Below the pieces are notes generated by a model. It was not told where the DNA came from and did not search any database. It saw nothing but the letters and a program-made list of their open reading frames with translations. The position numbers and the translations under genes were made by a program. Below are positions 49,701 through 61,231 of a stretch of DNA of 64,000 bases, one piece after another. Position 1 is the first letter of the stretch; each line of letters starts with the position of its first letter. The stretch is taken from assembly GCA_037576195.1 (NCBI GenBank), contig CM075104.1, positions 18,492,211-18,556,210 of the forward strand, given 5' to 3'. This DNA is from Phytoseiulus persimilis. Lineage: Eukaryota; Arthropoda; Arachnida; Mesostigmata; Phytoseiidae.

Positions 49701-52700
49701 CTTACTGGGTACCCTCGATATGTGATAAGCAGAGCCGTGCGCCGCCGAGGTCGGGGTGTCCCCGCCAGCCGCCGTGCCCCCGAGCGGCGCACGGCGGCGG
49801 AGCGCGACGCCGGTACCTCATCTCGGGGTTAAGCGCCACAAGTAGGGGGTCGCGAGAATCCACGAGTCCGAGTTTGCGACACCTAGTCACAAATCTCGGA
49901 TCATGGTCTCAGTAACGGAGCGCAGTTAGACATGCACGAGAAGCTTCGAACAGCGAACTACGGCAACGGGTCGGCTCTGTCTGTGGGCATAGTGCGGCTC
50001 GATTGCCGCTTGCACGATACATCCTAATACTCTTCTCACCAACGTGAACCGGGGTCGAACTGGACCATTGGAGGTGGTCAACGATCACGTTTTCTCTATG
50101 CGCATCGATGAATAGATCGGTTGTGCCGTGAATGGGATCCACGCGGCGAGGGCGAAGGAGAGATCCACTTCGGATACCTTCCATGTCGGGAAAAGATGGC
50201 AGTCCGGAGCGTCCTTTCTTCCTCGGCACGGGAACTTTCGAATTCCCATATTCTGCTGGAACCTCATCTCTGGCATGAATTTTCCCCGGGATTCCGACGA
50301 TGCGGGGTGGCTGGAGCACTTGGGACGAGAGGGGACAAAACTGCACGTCGAGGAGGAGCACGTACAGAAGGCGCTCGAGAAACAGCTGCAGCACGCGAAC
50401 AAAGGCCGAGGCCAGGAACGAGACCTGGTCGCCCTCGCCTCCATGTTTCAACAGGCGGCCGCTCAGGCCAACTCAGCGACGGAGGGCGGCGAGCGCCCAG
50501 TTGAGGTTCCGCGAATGCTTTACGCGGATACGAACACGCCAATCGCGAAACCGGAGAGAGCTCCTTCGCCTCCTACTCCCTGTGACCGCCTTAGGATTTC
50601 AATCGATCCCTCCGACTGTCTTGAAGGATTGAAAATAGAATCCACACAAAAGTTGACGATCCAAGTTTCGCTTCGAATAACAGTTCATCATTCTCGTTGC
50701 GGAAAATTGTAAGGTTGTGAAGCTCCCGTCGGCTTATTCGAAATCTGCGAGTGGATCGATCACACCAAATCATTGAGTATAATGTGAAAATTGTGACCGC
50801 CCTATCAAGATGTTTCTAGTTTTGAATCTGGAATTTATATACTGCAAATTGAGCCTGAACTACTCAAGAGGACGGAAAAATCGAATGATGACTTTTGTGA
50901 ATTATTTCGCTGGGCGACAGGCACTCCTCGCGACGAACAGGCTGGATTCCACAAGCCATTTCCGATGAGTAACAACCTGCGGCGCGCCGGGCCAGCTTTC
51001 TCCGCCGCCTTTTTTTCCGTCCGCCGCCGTCGAAAACCTCACAGCGCACAGCTCTGGTCATAAGATATAGTTTTACGGCGTCGTTTCGAAAGAATGAATG
51101 TTGCATTTATATACATAAATATACAGCCTCCAGCGACCGATGATGGCATTCACGTATTTCCTCCAATGATTTAAATGTTCCCATTACACGGGTTTCTAAT
51201 GGACGGGTCGGTTTCAGGCCTATGGGAATTCATTCGCGGAGTCCCGAAGCGATGGGTAGGTCCAGAGACGAATAAATTACACGGGAATGTCGATGGGGAA
51301 CGTAAGTGAAATTTCCAAAAACAAAACGCCTTGGGCTGAGAAGAAATCCCTCCAGACCCCCATGTGGTGCAGGTTTCCGATGAACGAACACGTGAGGTTG
51401 AGAGCATTTTCGAAGTGGGAAGCAAGTCTCAGCTGAGACCGGCATCTAACAAAACACTGGCCAAATGAGTGTGAGGCTCTCTGCGCTCGGTCGAAGAGTA
51501 TTTCAGAGGTATGAGTGCATTCGTCTATTTGTTGAATTCGAGTTTCGGGCCTCTGTGAGTTCGTAATACTCGAAAACGGTTACGTGAGCAGATCCGAATA
51601 TCATCATCATATCACGCTATGATTCAAACTTTTCGATGGAGCTCATGATTCCATGCGATGTAAACTACTACGAGCTTCCAAAGAGAGTCATAGTGAGGCT
51701 CGGCCTCTCTGAAATTTGAGATTGCACTGTCAGAGAACCCGGAGATTTTCCCCTGTCACTCCGCTCTCGAAATCGGGTCCAGCAATCTTCTCCGTCGATG
51801 GGGAGAACGCCGCATGAGCCAAAACAAAGGCGAATGTTTGAGCGTTCAGTCCCTTACGAACGGGCAGCTCCAAGGAGAGGCCGGATTCCCCATTCTTGGA
51901 GAGAACAAAGGGACGGCCCTCCAAGAAAGGAAATATGGCATATCGGAAATCGGACCTGATCATGAGGACAAGAAGGTGTGACGATTGGATCTCCACTCCT
52001 CTCGTTGTAAATAAGTTAACTGACAGTCCTAAGGGTAATGATGATGACAATGATTGTGGGGAGCAAAAGAGTCCCGCAGAGAGAACTCGTTCTCGAACTG
52101 ACCGAAGTATGGCACTGAACATTGTGCTCCTCCTGATGTGACCCTCAAGGGCGTCGCGGATCAATTCTCAGGAACGCAGAAGAATCGGAGTCTGTCCCTA
52201 GATTCGTAACAATCAGAATTGAATGTGATTCTGGTCCATGAATCTGTTCTGATCATTGGGAACCTCACCAATCGAGGTCTATCCCGTCGCCCGGAGGGCG
52301 CGGATGGTCCTGCCGAGGCTGAACCAGCCCTCCTTGTCCTCGACGGGAGCGTCTTTCATCAGCAGAGAGGGATGTGAAATAAGGAAAAATCGTCATTCGC
52401 GGGATCGCTGCGCTCTCTCAGTGTTGGAAGCCGGAATGTTGAGTTCGAGAGAGAGAAGAAATTGGAGAAAAGTTTGACCTCCTCACTAAGATACTGTTAG
52501 TCCCGCAGTGTAATTCGAGTTGACAATGAGTGCTTTCGGTCATGTGCTATTGGCTTTTGATAGGGAGCTGCGGCTCAGAACTGGCACGAGCTCCACCCCG
52601 CTGACAGACGATCGATAATATCTAGAACTAGCCGGCCTCCGGCCGACTACGCTGGCTGACCCGTCCCTTACTGCGGGAGACGACTGCTGACAGTCACACA

Positions 52701-52936
52701 TTGCCTTACATGTAATGTCATGAGACCTCCAGAAATGGCCATCGATTCTCGCCAGCATAGTATCGAGGCGGTGCGCCTCATGGTTGAGATTCGTATCCCG
52801 GTGATACATGTGAGCAAACACAATCTGGCAGTTTTTGGCAAGGGGGCATTTTTCTACCATTTGAATGGGTCAGCATCATTGATGAACTATCTCCTTATTC
52901 GGCTAATCTGCGCATATTTTCTCTCAAAAGTATGGT
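46787..52936. other. Gene-poor stretch, no exon firmly recognised
   Basis: A GC- and CpG-rich patch lies at about 49735-49820 and another at 50290-50500. Open frames worth knowing: plus 50128-50712 (194 codons, includes a Glu/Gln-rich helical stretch), minus 51730-52164 (144 codons) and the opposite-strand pair at 47861-48274. None has a family signature or splice chain. Confidence 0.3.
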
Positions 52937-53080
52937 CAGACCCAACCCGGATCCACCTCCCTAGACTCCGAGGAGTGTGGTGAGATCGACGCCGGAGCCG
53001 CCTTATAAAAGTCCCGAGTATATTTACAGACCGAGCCCGGGATCACCTCCCCAGACTCCGACAAGTGTTCTCAGATGGAC
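52937..53080 (-). repeat. Degenerate 45-bp-spaced monomers related to the satellite (inverted)
   Basis: 52941-52990 and 53031-53080 align without gaps at an offset of exactly 90 bp (2 x 45): ACCTCC..AGACTCCGA in both. A weaker unit sits 45 bp between them (GCCGGAGCCGCCT at 52991 against CCCGGATCCACCT at 52946). The reverse complement of 53032-53060 (TCTGGGGAGGTGATCCCGGG) matches the satellite unit (TCTGGAGGGGTGATTCCGGG) at about 23 of 29 positions by eye. So this is the same repeat family, diverged and in the opposite orientation. Confidence 0.6.
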
Positions 53081-53346
53081 CGTGGATTTTTGTATACATA
53101 GATTGAGTTTGGGCACGGAGGTTGGGAATATGTCGTCTTAATAATGGAGGATCGTGCAACCATGATGTACAGTGCTCCGCGAGTGGGAAGAAACAGCGCC
53201 GAATATACTATATCAGAACGTGTATGTGTCATATATTTTGTCTGTTTACTCGGGCATCTATATGGGAAATGAGAAATATGATTTCTGTAATAGCAAGAAA
53301 CTTTGAAAACCGAAATATGGATATGACTATACACAGGCTATATCAA

Positions 53347-53733
53347 TCATGATATGAGACGTAGAGCCGCAACATATTCGCAGAAATCGAGATATTTCCT
53401 TCTCGGGTTTATTCCCTGTGAATCCATGTGGGGACCTGATGTCGCCGGTGTCATGTGCATAACATCGAGATTCTCCGTCAAAATGCTCTGTTTGCGCGAA
53501 CGACGCAGGCGGATCTCCTTGGGGCCTTGTTCCTGGGCTTCCTCGCTTGGAGAACCGATTGGCAACAAAGCGTGCTCGACTACTTGTGCACCATGCATCA
53601 GAAGGCGATGCGAAGAATCAGGCATGTGATAACAGTCATAAAGCTCTACGAAACGGCGAGCTGTTGCCGCACAGTACTGACCGAAGTTTTGGCTGCCGAT
53701 TGGGTTGTGGCAGTTCGACCCGTCTGAGATCAC
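53347..53733 (-). pseudogene. TE-associated ORF fragment (LLPIGSPSEEAQE type)
   Basis: An intact 128-codon minus-strand frame contains FGQYCAATARRFVELYDCYH, then YHMPDSSHRLLMHGAQVVEH, then ALLPIGSPSEEAQEQGPKEI. I recall this block (helix, Tyr-Met-Pro, HxxLxHG, LPIGxxSEEAxE, basic RxxHxRK-like segment, SDP-like end) as a recurrent motif in repeat-derived hypothetical proteins of arthropod genomes. Here the final SSDP-like block is altered and runs into unrelated sequence, so the copy looks truncated. It sits between two patches of satellite-related sequence. The family name is not known to me. Confidence 0.5.
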
Positions 53734-53941
53734 GCCGACTCTATACAGCTATGTTTCGAGATGATACTGGAATTGGCGAAGAATCCGCGGGCGGTGATGC
53801 TGTCGTTCGCCGACCGTAAACCTTGCTTCACGGCATCGAGTCGGAGGCCTAATCGCGTCCGGAACACCGGGTCTGATACCCGGTTCCGGACTGGGGTATC
53901 CGAGGATGGGACTCCGATGCCCGACCACCTATTCCGAGAGT

Positions 53942-53970
53942 TGATTCCGGGGTCGATCCGACCATATTTT
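53942..53970 (+). repeat. Match to the satellite right-end monomer
   Basis: 29 bases, TGATTCCGGGGTC through GACCATATTTT, match the broken last monomer of the satellite (13700-13728) with two differences. The GACCATATTTT part is found only at the array end, not in ordinary monomers, so this is the junction version of the unit. Confidence 0.65.
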
Positions 53971-55050
53971 GTGGAGTTCCTGGACCCAGGTACTCGAGGC
54001 TGCATCCATGTACCCGCTTGCTCATACCCGGGTATTTGCGACCCCTACTCGGAACTCCGTGGTGGCGATTACGATTTTCGATCGAGCAAATTATGTGATT
54101 CCGGCCCTCGTCCTTCCCTCTGTCACTCTTATGAACTCCGCTGTCTCTTTCGCGAACTCGGATCAAGGACCCAGCAGAGCCTGGTTTGTGATGGCTTCGG
54201 ATTCCAGACGGCTCTTCTGCCGACCGGGAGTCCATCAGCCGCCTAACAGTGTGATTCAAGGGATCTTGGAGTGGGACGCTGCACGAGCGTTCTGTGGATG
54301 TAACTCCTCCGTGGCTTGTGGAGTCTTGTGATGTCGGGGGAATGCCGCAAGCTTGAGAGCTGGCAGCGACTCCCGAATCCTCAGATCTTCGGCATCAGAC
54401 AATCGATCGATTATCAGTATTGCTTGAGCTGCGGCGAGAGGGACTTCGCCCGTACGCTGATCGTCTTCTTCCGTCATCGTGCCGCCGAGGTCAGCAAGAG
54501 GGCAGGCGAATGTGCCTCCATAAACTCGTTGGAGAACGGGAAGAGAGGTCGAAACCAACTTCCCTCAACTCACGCGTATGAAAAACCTTTCTTCATGAAG
54601 ATCATGTTTCTCAAAATGATCGGGATCGGAAACGAGACGAATCGGGCGCCGAATATTATCATTCGAAGCTTCATCTTTCATTGAGATTCGCTGAGCTATT
54701 CGCGTTTCGACCACGAAAATCCGTTCTTGACAAGCTCCTGTCTACCAAGGAGGGGTTCGTTGTATGCATGAGCTTAGGGTACTTTCGATCATTTAGCCGG
54801 CTGTGGGCATCCCAAATTAGTGTGCTTCCATGACGACTTCCGTTGAACGATTTTCCTTGCCACTTTTTGTTTTCCGGCTGAACCTCTCAGCCAGCCCTCA
54901 GAAGTGTCCCGGAATCACCTTTCGGTATTGCTTCAGTAACACTCCCTATCGCCTCGCAAATCCCATTGCGGGCGGTGGGCTTGGGTCTCAAGATGGTTCA
55001 GATTCAATTCTGATATGAATTAAATCCTCTCTTTACCACATAAGAAATTT
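53971..55050. other. No gene recognised
   Basis: Probably continues the TE-derived patch of 52.9-54 kb. A minus-strand 100-codon frame (54256-54558) has no motif. Nothing else supportable. Confidence 0.35.
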
Positions 55051-55131
55051 GTTGCCCCGGCCGGGGATCGAACCCGCGATTGCTAGCTTAGCGTGGCACC
55101 CAAGGCGTTGGTTTATGCCACACGGCCAACG
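55051..55131 (-). ncRNA. tRNA-derived Pol III element or tRNA pseudogene
   Basis: The minus strand reads GTTGGCCGTGTGG (good A box TGGCCGTGTGG), then a B box GGGTTCGATCCC about 43 nt later, and ends GGGGCAAC. The ends can pair as an acceptor stem (GTTGGCC with GGGCAAC, 6 of 7). An anticodon-like arm CTTGG/CTAAG has an 8-nt loop, the T arm is imperfect, and about two extra bases precede the 3' acceptor strand. That points to a tRNA-derived SINE head or pseudogene rather than a working tRNA. No clear tail or target-site duplication was defined. Confidence 0.55.
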
Positions 55132-56838
55132 AGCCGTTTCTTTCCTTGCCACTGAAAGAAATATTCAGACCGCCTCCCAGTTGATCAGGAATCCCTCCAA
55201 GATTATCGGAAGCGATGCGACTCGACCGAAGAGTTATTTGGAAAATTATGCACCGAGCTGACGTCCATCATGCACAAGGCTTCTCTTCTTCGACAGTTTA
55301 GGGAATGATAGTCCCCCGGGGTCTACGTGAATGAGGCCTATGAGTGCCAGGATGTTTTTGAGTTATGAATGTCGACCGCCATGGTTGACCTAATCGATTT
55401 TCGCAGCTCAACCGGATGGCCCGATCAAAAATCATTGAAAGCGGACATTCTTCCCAAAAACATACTTTTTCCGGGAATCTGACAACGAGGACGATCGCAG
55501 TGGAGTCGCGTTTCTCTCCATCGAGGTTTCTAGTGACGGTCGCGGTCCTCTGAGAGTTGGGCTTTCGCGACTTTCGGCGAGAAAGAGTCGGCCATCGCTC
55601 ATCTCCGAGACAATTATCGTTCCATGGGGTTTCAATAAATCTGAGAGCATCGCTCCGCCGCTCCCTGCCACGAGATGAAGTTGCGGGGGGTGCTTCGGGC
55701 AGGCATCGCTCCGAAATAATGATCAATGAATTTGTTTTCCATAGTCGATTCCTCGTCACGATCAATAACTTCAGAATTTAAACTTGTTTTTCCGAGGTAT
55801 CAGGCCTTATCGTGTGCTGACATCTCCGAGAGGGAAATTAACACCGGATGCGTCGGCAGACGTGCGGCCCACGAGTTCCCAGAGAATGAGAAAATAAAAT
55901 GCGTGACCTTTGTGGTACCGCCCGCCGTCAGCCCATCGCGGTCACACTAGAACCGTCACCCGAAACTGGATTCTTCAGCCACGGTTCTTAGCTTTGAGAG
56001 ATCAGGAGCAGGTCTAGGGCGATTGGGAGCTCGTTCTCTCGGCAGAAGCGCCTGGTCGACTTTTAGGCTTCCCTGCATAGCCTACTCCAAGTAGGAGTGA
56101 GGGGGAAGCGACTCCCGTGGGTTTGATGGGTTGCTCTTGACGGGACTGAACAAACGCCAGCGACCAGCGCCCGAAGTATCTCTGATAGCTTTGTCTTGCT
56201 GACTTTCGTTCTCGGTTGAAGTTTAGCTCGTGTATTGAATTCTTCCTCTAGAAATTGATGGTTGGCTGAAAGCGGGCCTCTTTTCGACGGGAGTAACTTT
56301 TAATTGCTGTTCCGTTTGCACAACGGTGAAGTAGCTCCCATGTTCCGACAACCTCCAGCTGACCGAAGTTCACCCGGATTGTGGTTGAGCTGGTTACGCA
56401 TTCTCCGGGTATACGGCTGGTGAGTGTTCAGGAGCGGACTATGATCAAATCCAGAAAATGAAGTTACCATTGAGACATGCGGAGCCTTTGGCCAATTTTC
56501 GGCATCGAACCTATGGTGTTACTTCAACCAGGTGATCTCGGAGCAGCGGCCCTATGTACCATTTGTCCATGGGCATCATGTGCAGCCCAGGAAGGGTGAC
56601 TGCTCTCCGTTGCTCCGCTCGGAACTTTCTAAAAGGAAGACCCAACGGCGAAGGGAGATCATCTAGCCCTAATAATCAGGTGTCATGTTTCGTTCCAGAA
56701 TGAAACCACTGTAGTCATGAACAGTTCTGAAGGGCAGTTCGGGGCCTGAGGGCGGTGCCGAATCTCTCTATCTCGAATATCGATTGAGAATCGCTGAAAA
56801 AGCTGGCTCCTCGAGGCGCTCATCTGGACCGCATCATT
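55132..56838. other. Region upstream of the tachykinin-receptor-like gene
   Basis: Should contain the promoter and 5' UTR exons of the receptor gene, if they are close. No TATA or initiator was convincingly located and no coding exon is seen. Confidence 0.4.
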
Positions 56839-56964
56839 ATGGACGCCCTTGAAGAGATGAATCTCAGCTCTACATTCAACATATCGGAAGTGTTCCGAAT
56901 TTATGGAGCGAACCTCACTTTTGACGATGGAGAAGCAGCCATCTACATGCCTCTCTACATCGAG
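56839..56964 (+). CDS. Tachykinin/natalisin receptor-like GPCR, exon 1 (N-terminal ectodomain)
   Basis: The receptor would be a seven-helix, Gq-type neuropeptide receptor in the plasma membrane. Exon 1 encodes 42 residues from the ATG at 56839 to the donor GAG|GTGAGT (56965), phase 0. The extracellular tail has three N-glycosylation sequons (N8-L-S, N14-I-S, N25-L-T), as expected for this family, and ends MPLYIE directly before TM1. A second in-frame Met at residue 7 could also start; both give the same topology. The assignment to this gene rests on exact phase agreement with exon 2 and on position. Exons 1-4 total 774 bp, 258 codons. Confidence 0.8.
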
Positions 56965-59897
56965 GTGAGTACTGATATCCATTTGCTCAAAAGCTCCGGT
57001 GTCCGCGCTCGCGACGGATCTGGTATGCAGCGCTCTCGGAAAACCTCGATGAGGCAGAGAATAATAAACTCGCAAAGCTCTGACAAGATCTGTGTGATTC
57101 CGTCATGCACTTTTCACTAATTAAAAGAGGTTTTTATGATCTGAGCCCCCGTCTCGGATAACATTGCCGTGGAGTCAAACTCGGCGAGTGGAGCCCAAGG
57201 TTTCGAGTCGAGACTAGAGGAAGTCGACTTCGTCGCAAGACTGACCGACAGCTCGACGCAGGCCAACTGAGCGAGGTCGTGATTTCCCGAGAACGCGTGA
57301 CATGAGACGGAAGCCTTCCCCAGCGACAGTTTGGTTATTTCCTCCGATGGCATGCATATTGGTTTCTGACGGTTCCCGGCATCGCCAGAGCATCCTCATC
57401 GAGCGGGCTCAAAGCATCCAGAGATCCCATCAAAAATCGATTCGGATTTTTCAGTGGTTTTCGCATTCATGTGAATACAGAAGACGGTTCCAGGACCGAG
57501 ATCCGATGCCGGGATGAGGTAGCCATGGATCCCGGGGTTTCCTATAGCTTGACGAAAAACTCGAGCTCGACGACCTTGCCCGAAGGTTAAAAGCTCGTGA
57601 TGTCTGGTCGGACAGGATCATCGGTGCGCTGAAGCGAGTATGTCATGAAGGGGATGAAATCCCGTCCTGCATCACACCCTTTTTTGCGCTGGTATCTACG
57701 TATCATATGGAACGACGCCGGCTTGCGGCTGTGGCTCAGCGACTCCACGATCCTGACATCTGGCATGGAATGACGGGGTAACGAGGTTCTTCTTTTACGG
57801 AACGTGCCATGCTGATGCGCGCTCATTCATGCCTGCCACGGTTCCCGAGGGTCCGCGCTCGCCTTCCGACTCATGGGCACGGCACAAACTTGCGTACACG
57901 GATCCGACGCTCTCTCTAACAGATGTTGACGACACAGTCGCTCCAAAAGAAGACGTTCACCAAGACGTATTCGAAGAGACATTTACGCCTCGAAATGTAC
58001 GCGGAAATTAGGAAGTAGGTCGCAGCAGCGGCAGGGCTCACTTTTAAATTAGTCTTTATGAAAACGTTCGTTGTCGTTTCGTGCAGTTGCACTCGTTGCA
58101 TGGGCAAGTACTGAAATGAGTCTCGTTGAGGCAGTGAGGGTGAAATGCAGTCTGCAGGGAGTCTGGACCTTATGAGAGCTGAAAATCGGGGCGAGATGCC
58201 GAGGCTCGGCCGTAAATTTCGTTCAATGAAAACAAGGGTGGAGGCGCTGCGACGTGAGACAAGATCAGGCTCAGCAATATAGCAAATCAGTGGTGTTTAC
58301 AAAACGGCTCCGATAGTTCCTGAGCCGGATCCAGGATGACACTGTGGCATTTGTCGCTCAGAGATGGCTCGTGAACACTTCGACATTACACCCACCATCG
58401 TTAGATTCACTGCAGTGTTGTTGACAGCTGCGCAACTCATGAAGCATGCGAGATCTTTGGTTGTTTTGGAAAGTCGCGGCATTCTCGAGCGATTCATCCC
58501 AACTTGTGGATGCTGCTCTCACTGCGGAGCGTTATCCAAAAGTGTATCTAACCGATATGAGTCGCAATCTCTCGAAGAATGTCTCGGAGAAGGTTCGATG
58601 ACAAAGTGCGCCTTTTACCCGCCACAAGCGATGAAGCTCTCCAAAGTGTTGCATGTTTTGTAGGGGAATGAAACGGACTTCCAAGGGAATGTAATCTTCT
58701 ACGACACCACTCATCTCATGGGTAGAGGAACGTGGAATATTGCTTACTCGAAGCACTCTCGGAATTCCTCGAACGAGACAGTGAACTCTCGAACGTTTCC
58801 GATACCGACAGAATGCTGCTTCGCATCTACTTCAGAGCTTATGGATTGTTGAATATTTTTCGAGGCCGTAGATGATTATGAATTTTTCGAGCAACGCTGG
58901 AGAGAGAGTCACGACAAGCGATCTGGGAAAAAAAACTGCCGATTCCGGCGTTGTTCCAAAACCGTTGCGCCCCTCTGAGAAGGGAGTAGATCCTGGTCAT
59001 GAGTCGTGAATGTTAGAGAAAGCTCTCGGATCTCAGAAACCAGTGTGCCCCGTCTGGTTCAGAACTTCACTTTGTGATACGGAGTTCTGCCATATTGAGT
59101 TTCCAGCTCTGAGTCTCCGTAGTTGGAACCGACGCCTGGAGCCATCTGGTAGGTCGAAGGGACTTGACGGAAAGGCCGACGCAAACTACCACCGGAGGCG
59201 CCTGGAGCGAAGAGCTGAGCACTCTTGGCATGAGGCGAAGCTCACGATAGAATATGCGAACGGAATCATCCTGGTTCGGAGGTCAATTTTTTTCCAGCCC
59301 AGACGTACCCCGATGCAAAGCTCGGGAGAAAAGAAACCGAATCAGCTAGTCGATCCAATCCGAGGATCCGCACTTGACCTCGGAACGTATTCACCACCGG
59401 CGATACTCTGCTAGGAATACTCGAAGGTGAAATCAAAGGGGGATATTCGATCTCCCAGGTTTCCCGCAAGTGCACTCCACTGGTGAATTGGTGGAGACGT
59501 ACTTTGGGTCATGACAAATCCGATTTGTTCCGATAGAGCATGTTCCGAAACGAGTTAACCTGGATCATCTCCACTCGAAACGCTTCATGCTGGAGCCGAG
59601 CTGAAAAGCCATTCCGGCAAAGAGGATCTAGAGACTATGAGGAGCAAACCAGTTTCGATGTCGATTAGCTCCGCTTAGTATTTCTTTTCCACTCATGTCT
59701 TTGCCGCCTGAAGAGCGGGTCCTTGGAGACTGAACGGGAGTTTCAAGTTTGCTATGTGTGTCGAAGTGTGTGTGTGTGTGTGTGTGTGTCTCGCTGGTGC
59801 TCCGTCGCTCGGCTTTCACGCAAAGCGCCGCCCGCAACGCGCTCCAAACCCACTTCGCACAGTCGGCCGAAAGCTAACGATGTTTCTTGTTGCGCAG
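56965..59897 (+). other. Receptor intron 1 (2.9 kb)
   Basis: Donor GTGAGT, acceptor TTGTTGCGCAG. It contains a (GT)12 microsatellite. No other exon is recognised on either strand. Confidence 0.75.
59766..59789 (+). repeat. (GT)12 microsatellite
   Basis: 24 bases of perfect GT dinucleotide, about 110 bp upstream of the exon 2 acceptor. Confidence 0.95.
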
Positions 59898-60190
59898 GTG
59901 CTGTGGTGCGTTCTGTTCTCTACGATGATCGTGGTGGCCGCCTGTGGCAACCTAATCGTGATCTGGATCGTTCTCGCTCACAAAAGGATGCGAACCGTAA
60001 CGAATTACTTCATCGTTAACCTGTCGATCGCTGACACGATGGTTTCGACTTTGAACGTCATTTTCAACTTCACGTACATGCTCCGTCGTGAATGGTGGTT
60101 CGGTGAATGGTATTGCAAGTTCAGCAACTTTATCGCTGTCGTTAGCGTCTCAGCGAGCGTGTTCACGCTCATGGCGATTTCCATCGACAG
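59898..60190 (+). CDS. Tachykinin/natalisin receptor-like GPCR, exon 2 (TM1-TM3)
   Basis: Encodes residues 43-139 and two bases of Arg140. TM1 has the GN motif (G59-N60, N1.50). The first intracellular loop reads LAHKRMRTVTNYFIVNLSIA, nearly invariant in tachykinin receptors. TM2 has D88 (D2.50), and C115 is the TM3 cysteine for the ECL disulfide. TM3 ends at the D of DRY, split across the intron (ISID, then R across the junction AG|A). The donor is GACAG|GTGGGT. The loop and TM2-TM3 sequence resemble both insect tachykinin receptors TkR99D and TkR86C (natalisin receptor). Confidence 0.95.
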
Positions 60191-61027
60191 GTGGGTGGAA
60201 TATTATCCTCTTGGTTGGTTTCTCAATCGTCGGAGTCGAGCCCGGCTGCGAGCCGAGGTAGCTTCTCGGACGGTTCGGAACTCGGAGGCTTTCAGATGGT
60301 CTCGCTGAACCGCAAGAATAACCGCACTCGATTGAGCTTCGGATAGCTGGTAGGATTGTTCTTGAAAGCGTGGGTCGAAAACAAGTTCAGGAAGCTGATG
60401 AATTCTTCATTTCGTACTTAACATTTCTGGGAATTCGCCGAACGCGAGAACACCGCCTAGGAGAGTTCTCATGAGGCAAGAGCGTGTTGACAACCACCAG
60501 GGAGCGAATTCCTCGGCCTGAGCGGACTTCAACCGCTCTGGTAAATGCCTCCTCGAGCGATGTTCGCGACTGTTGATCAAACTATTAACTCCAATGTTCT
60601 TTGACGACATCATCCATCTCCGTCACTGACGGTGCACCTAGGTCTGCGGCGTCAACGAAATAAACTGCGCGGTCGGTTTTGACAACGCCGTCGCTTGACG
60701 ATCGTTCTTAACCGTCCGGAACATTATGATTCTGGTGGCCACCTGATGAATTGTACCAACCGATTTCCCCGTCCTACTCCTCATTGCTCCGTCACTTTAC
60801 TGATAATCTTGCCTATGATGGGAACTCTTTGGGCGTGAATCGCGGAAGCATCGTTCGTCGTATCGTCGATCGCTCTCCCCTCTCGGCCAAACCCCTGTCG
60901 AAAACTGCATGTCACCTCTCGTGGACGTATACAAACTCTAGTGTGAATCCTGGTGTCGGGCGGCTGTCAGACTAGCATCGTTACTCAACAGGCGATACGA
61001 TCCATGAACGATGAATATTCCTTCCAG
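60191..61027 (+). other. Receptor intron 2
   Basis: 837 bp, donor GTGGGT, acceptor CCTTCCAG. No other feature seen. Confidence 0.85.
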
Positions 61028-61231
61028 ATACATGGCGATAATGCATCCTTTGCATCCGCGGATGTCACGAACCATGACTCTCAACATAGCGGTTTGCATC
61101 TGGATATTAGCCGGAATACTCTCGTGTCCCCAATACATTTACTCGCGGACACGAGAGCAAGACAACCACACTGTTTGTTACATGTTTTTCAATGAGGACG
61201 GCGAAATCACGGAAAGCGAAGAAGATTACAT
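61028..61231 (+). CDS. Tachykinin/natalisin receptor-like GPCR, exon 3 (DRY, TM4, ECL2)
   Basis: Completes Arg140 and continues YMAIMHPLHPRMSRTM (second intracellular loop with the DRY and the HPL motif), then TM4 with W165 (W4.50) and SCPQYIY at its end. C190 in ECL2 (NHTVCYM, with a sequon at N186-H-T) would pair with C115. ECL2 then carries an acidic stretch (NEDGEITESEED, residues 195-206), which could bear on ligand charge preference; that is inference. Ends with AT of Ile208 at donor AT|GTAAGT. Confidence 0.95.

Noticed and set aside
51730-52164. 144-codon minus ORF with a protein-like second half
   Set aside because: No family recognised and no supporting exon. Noted only as a candidate for transcript evidence.
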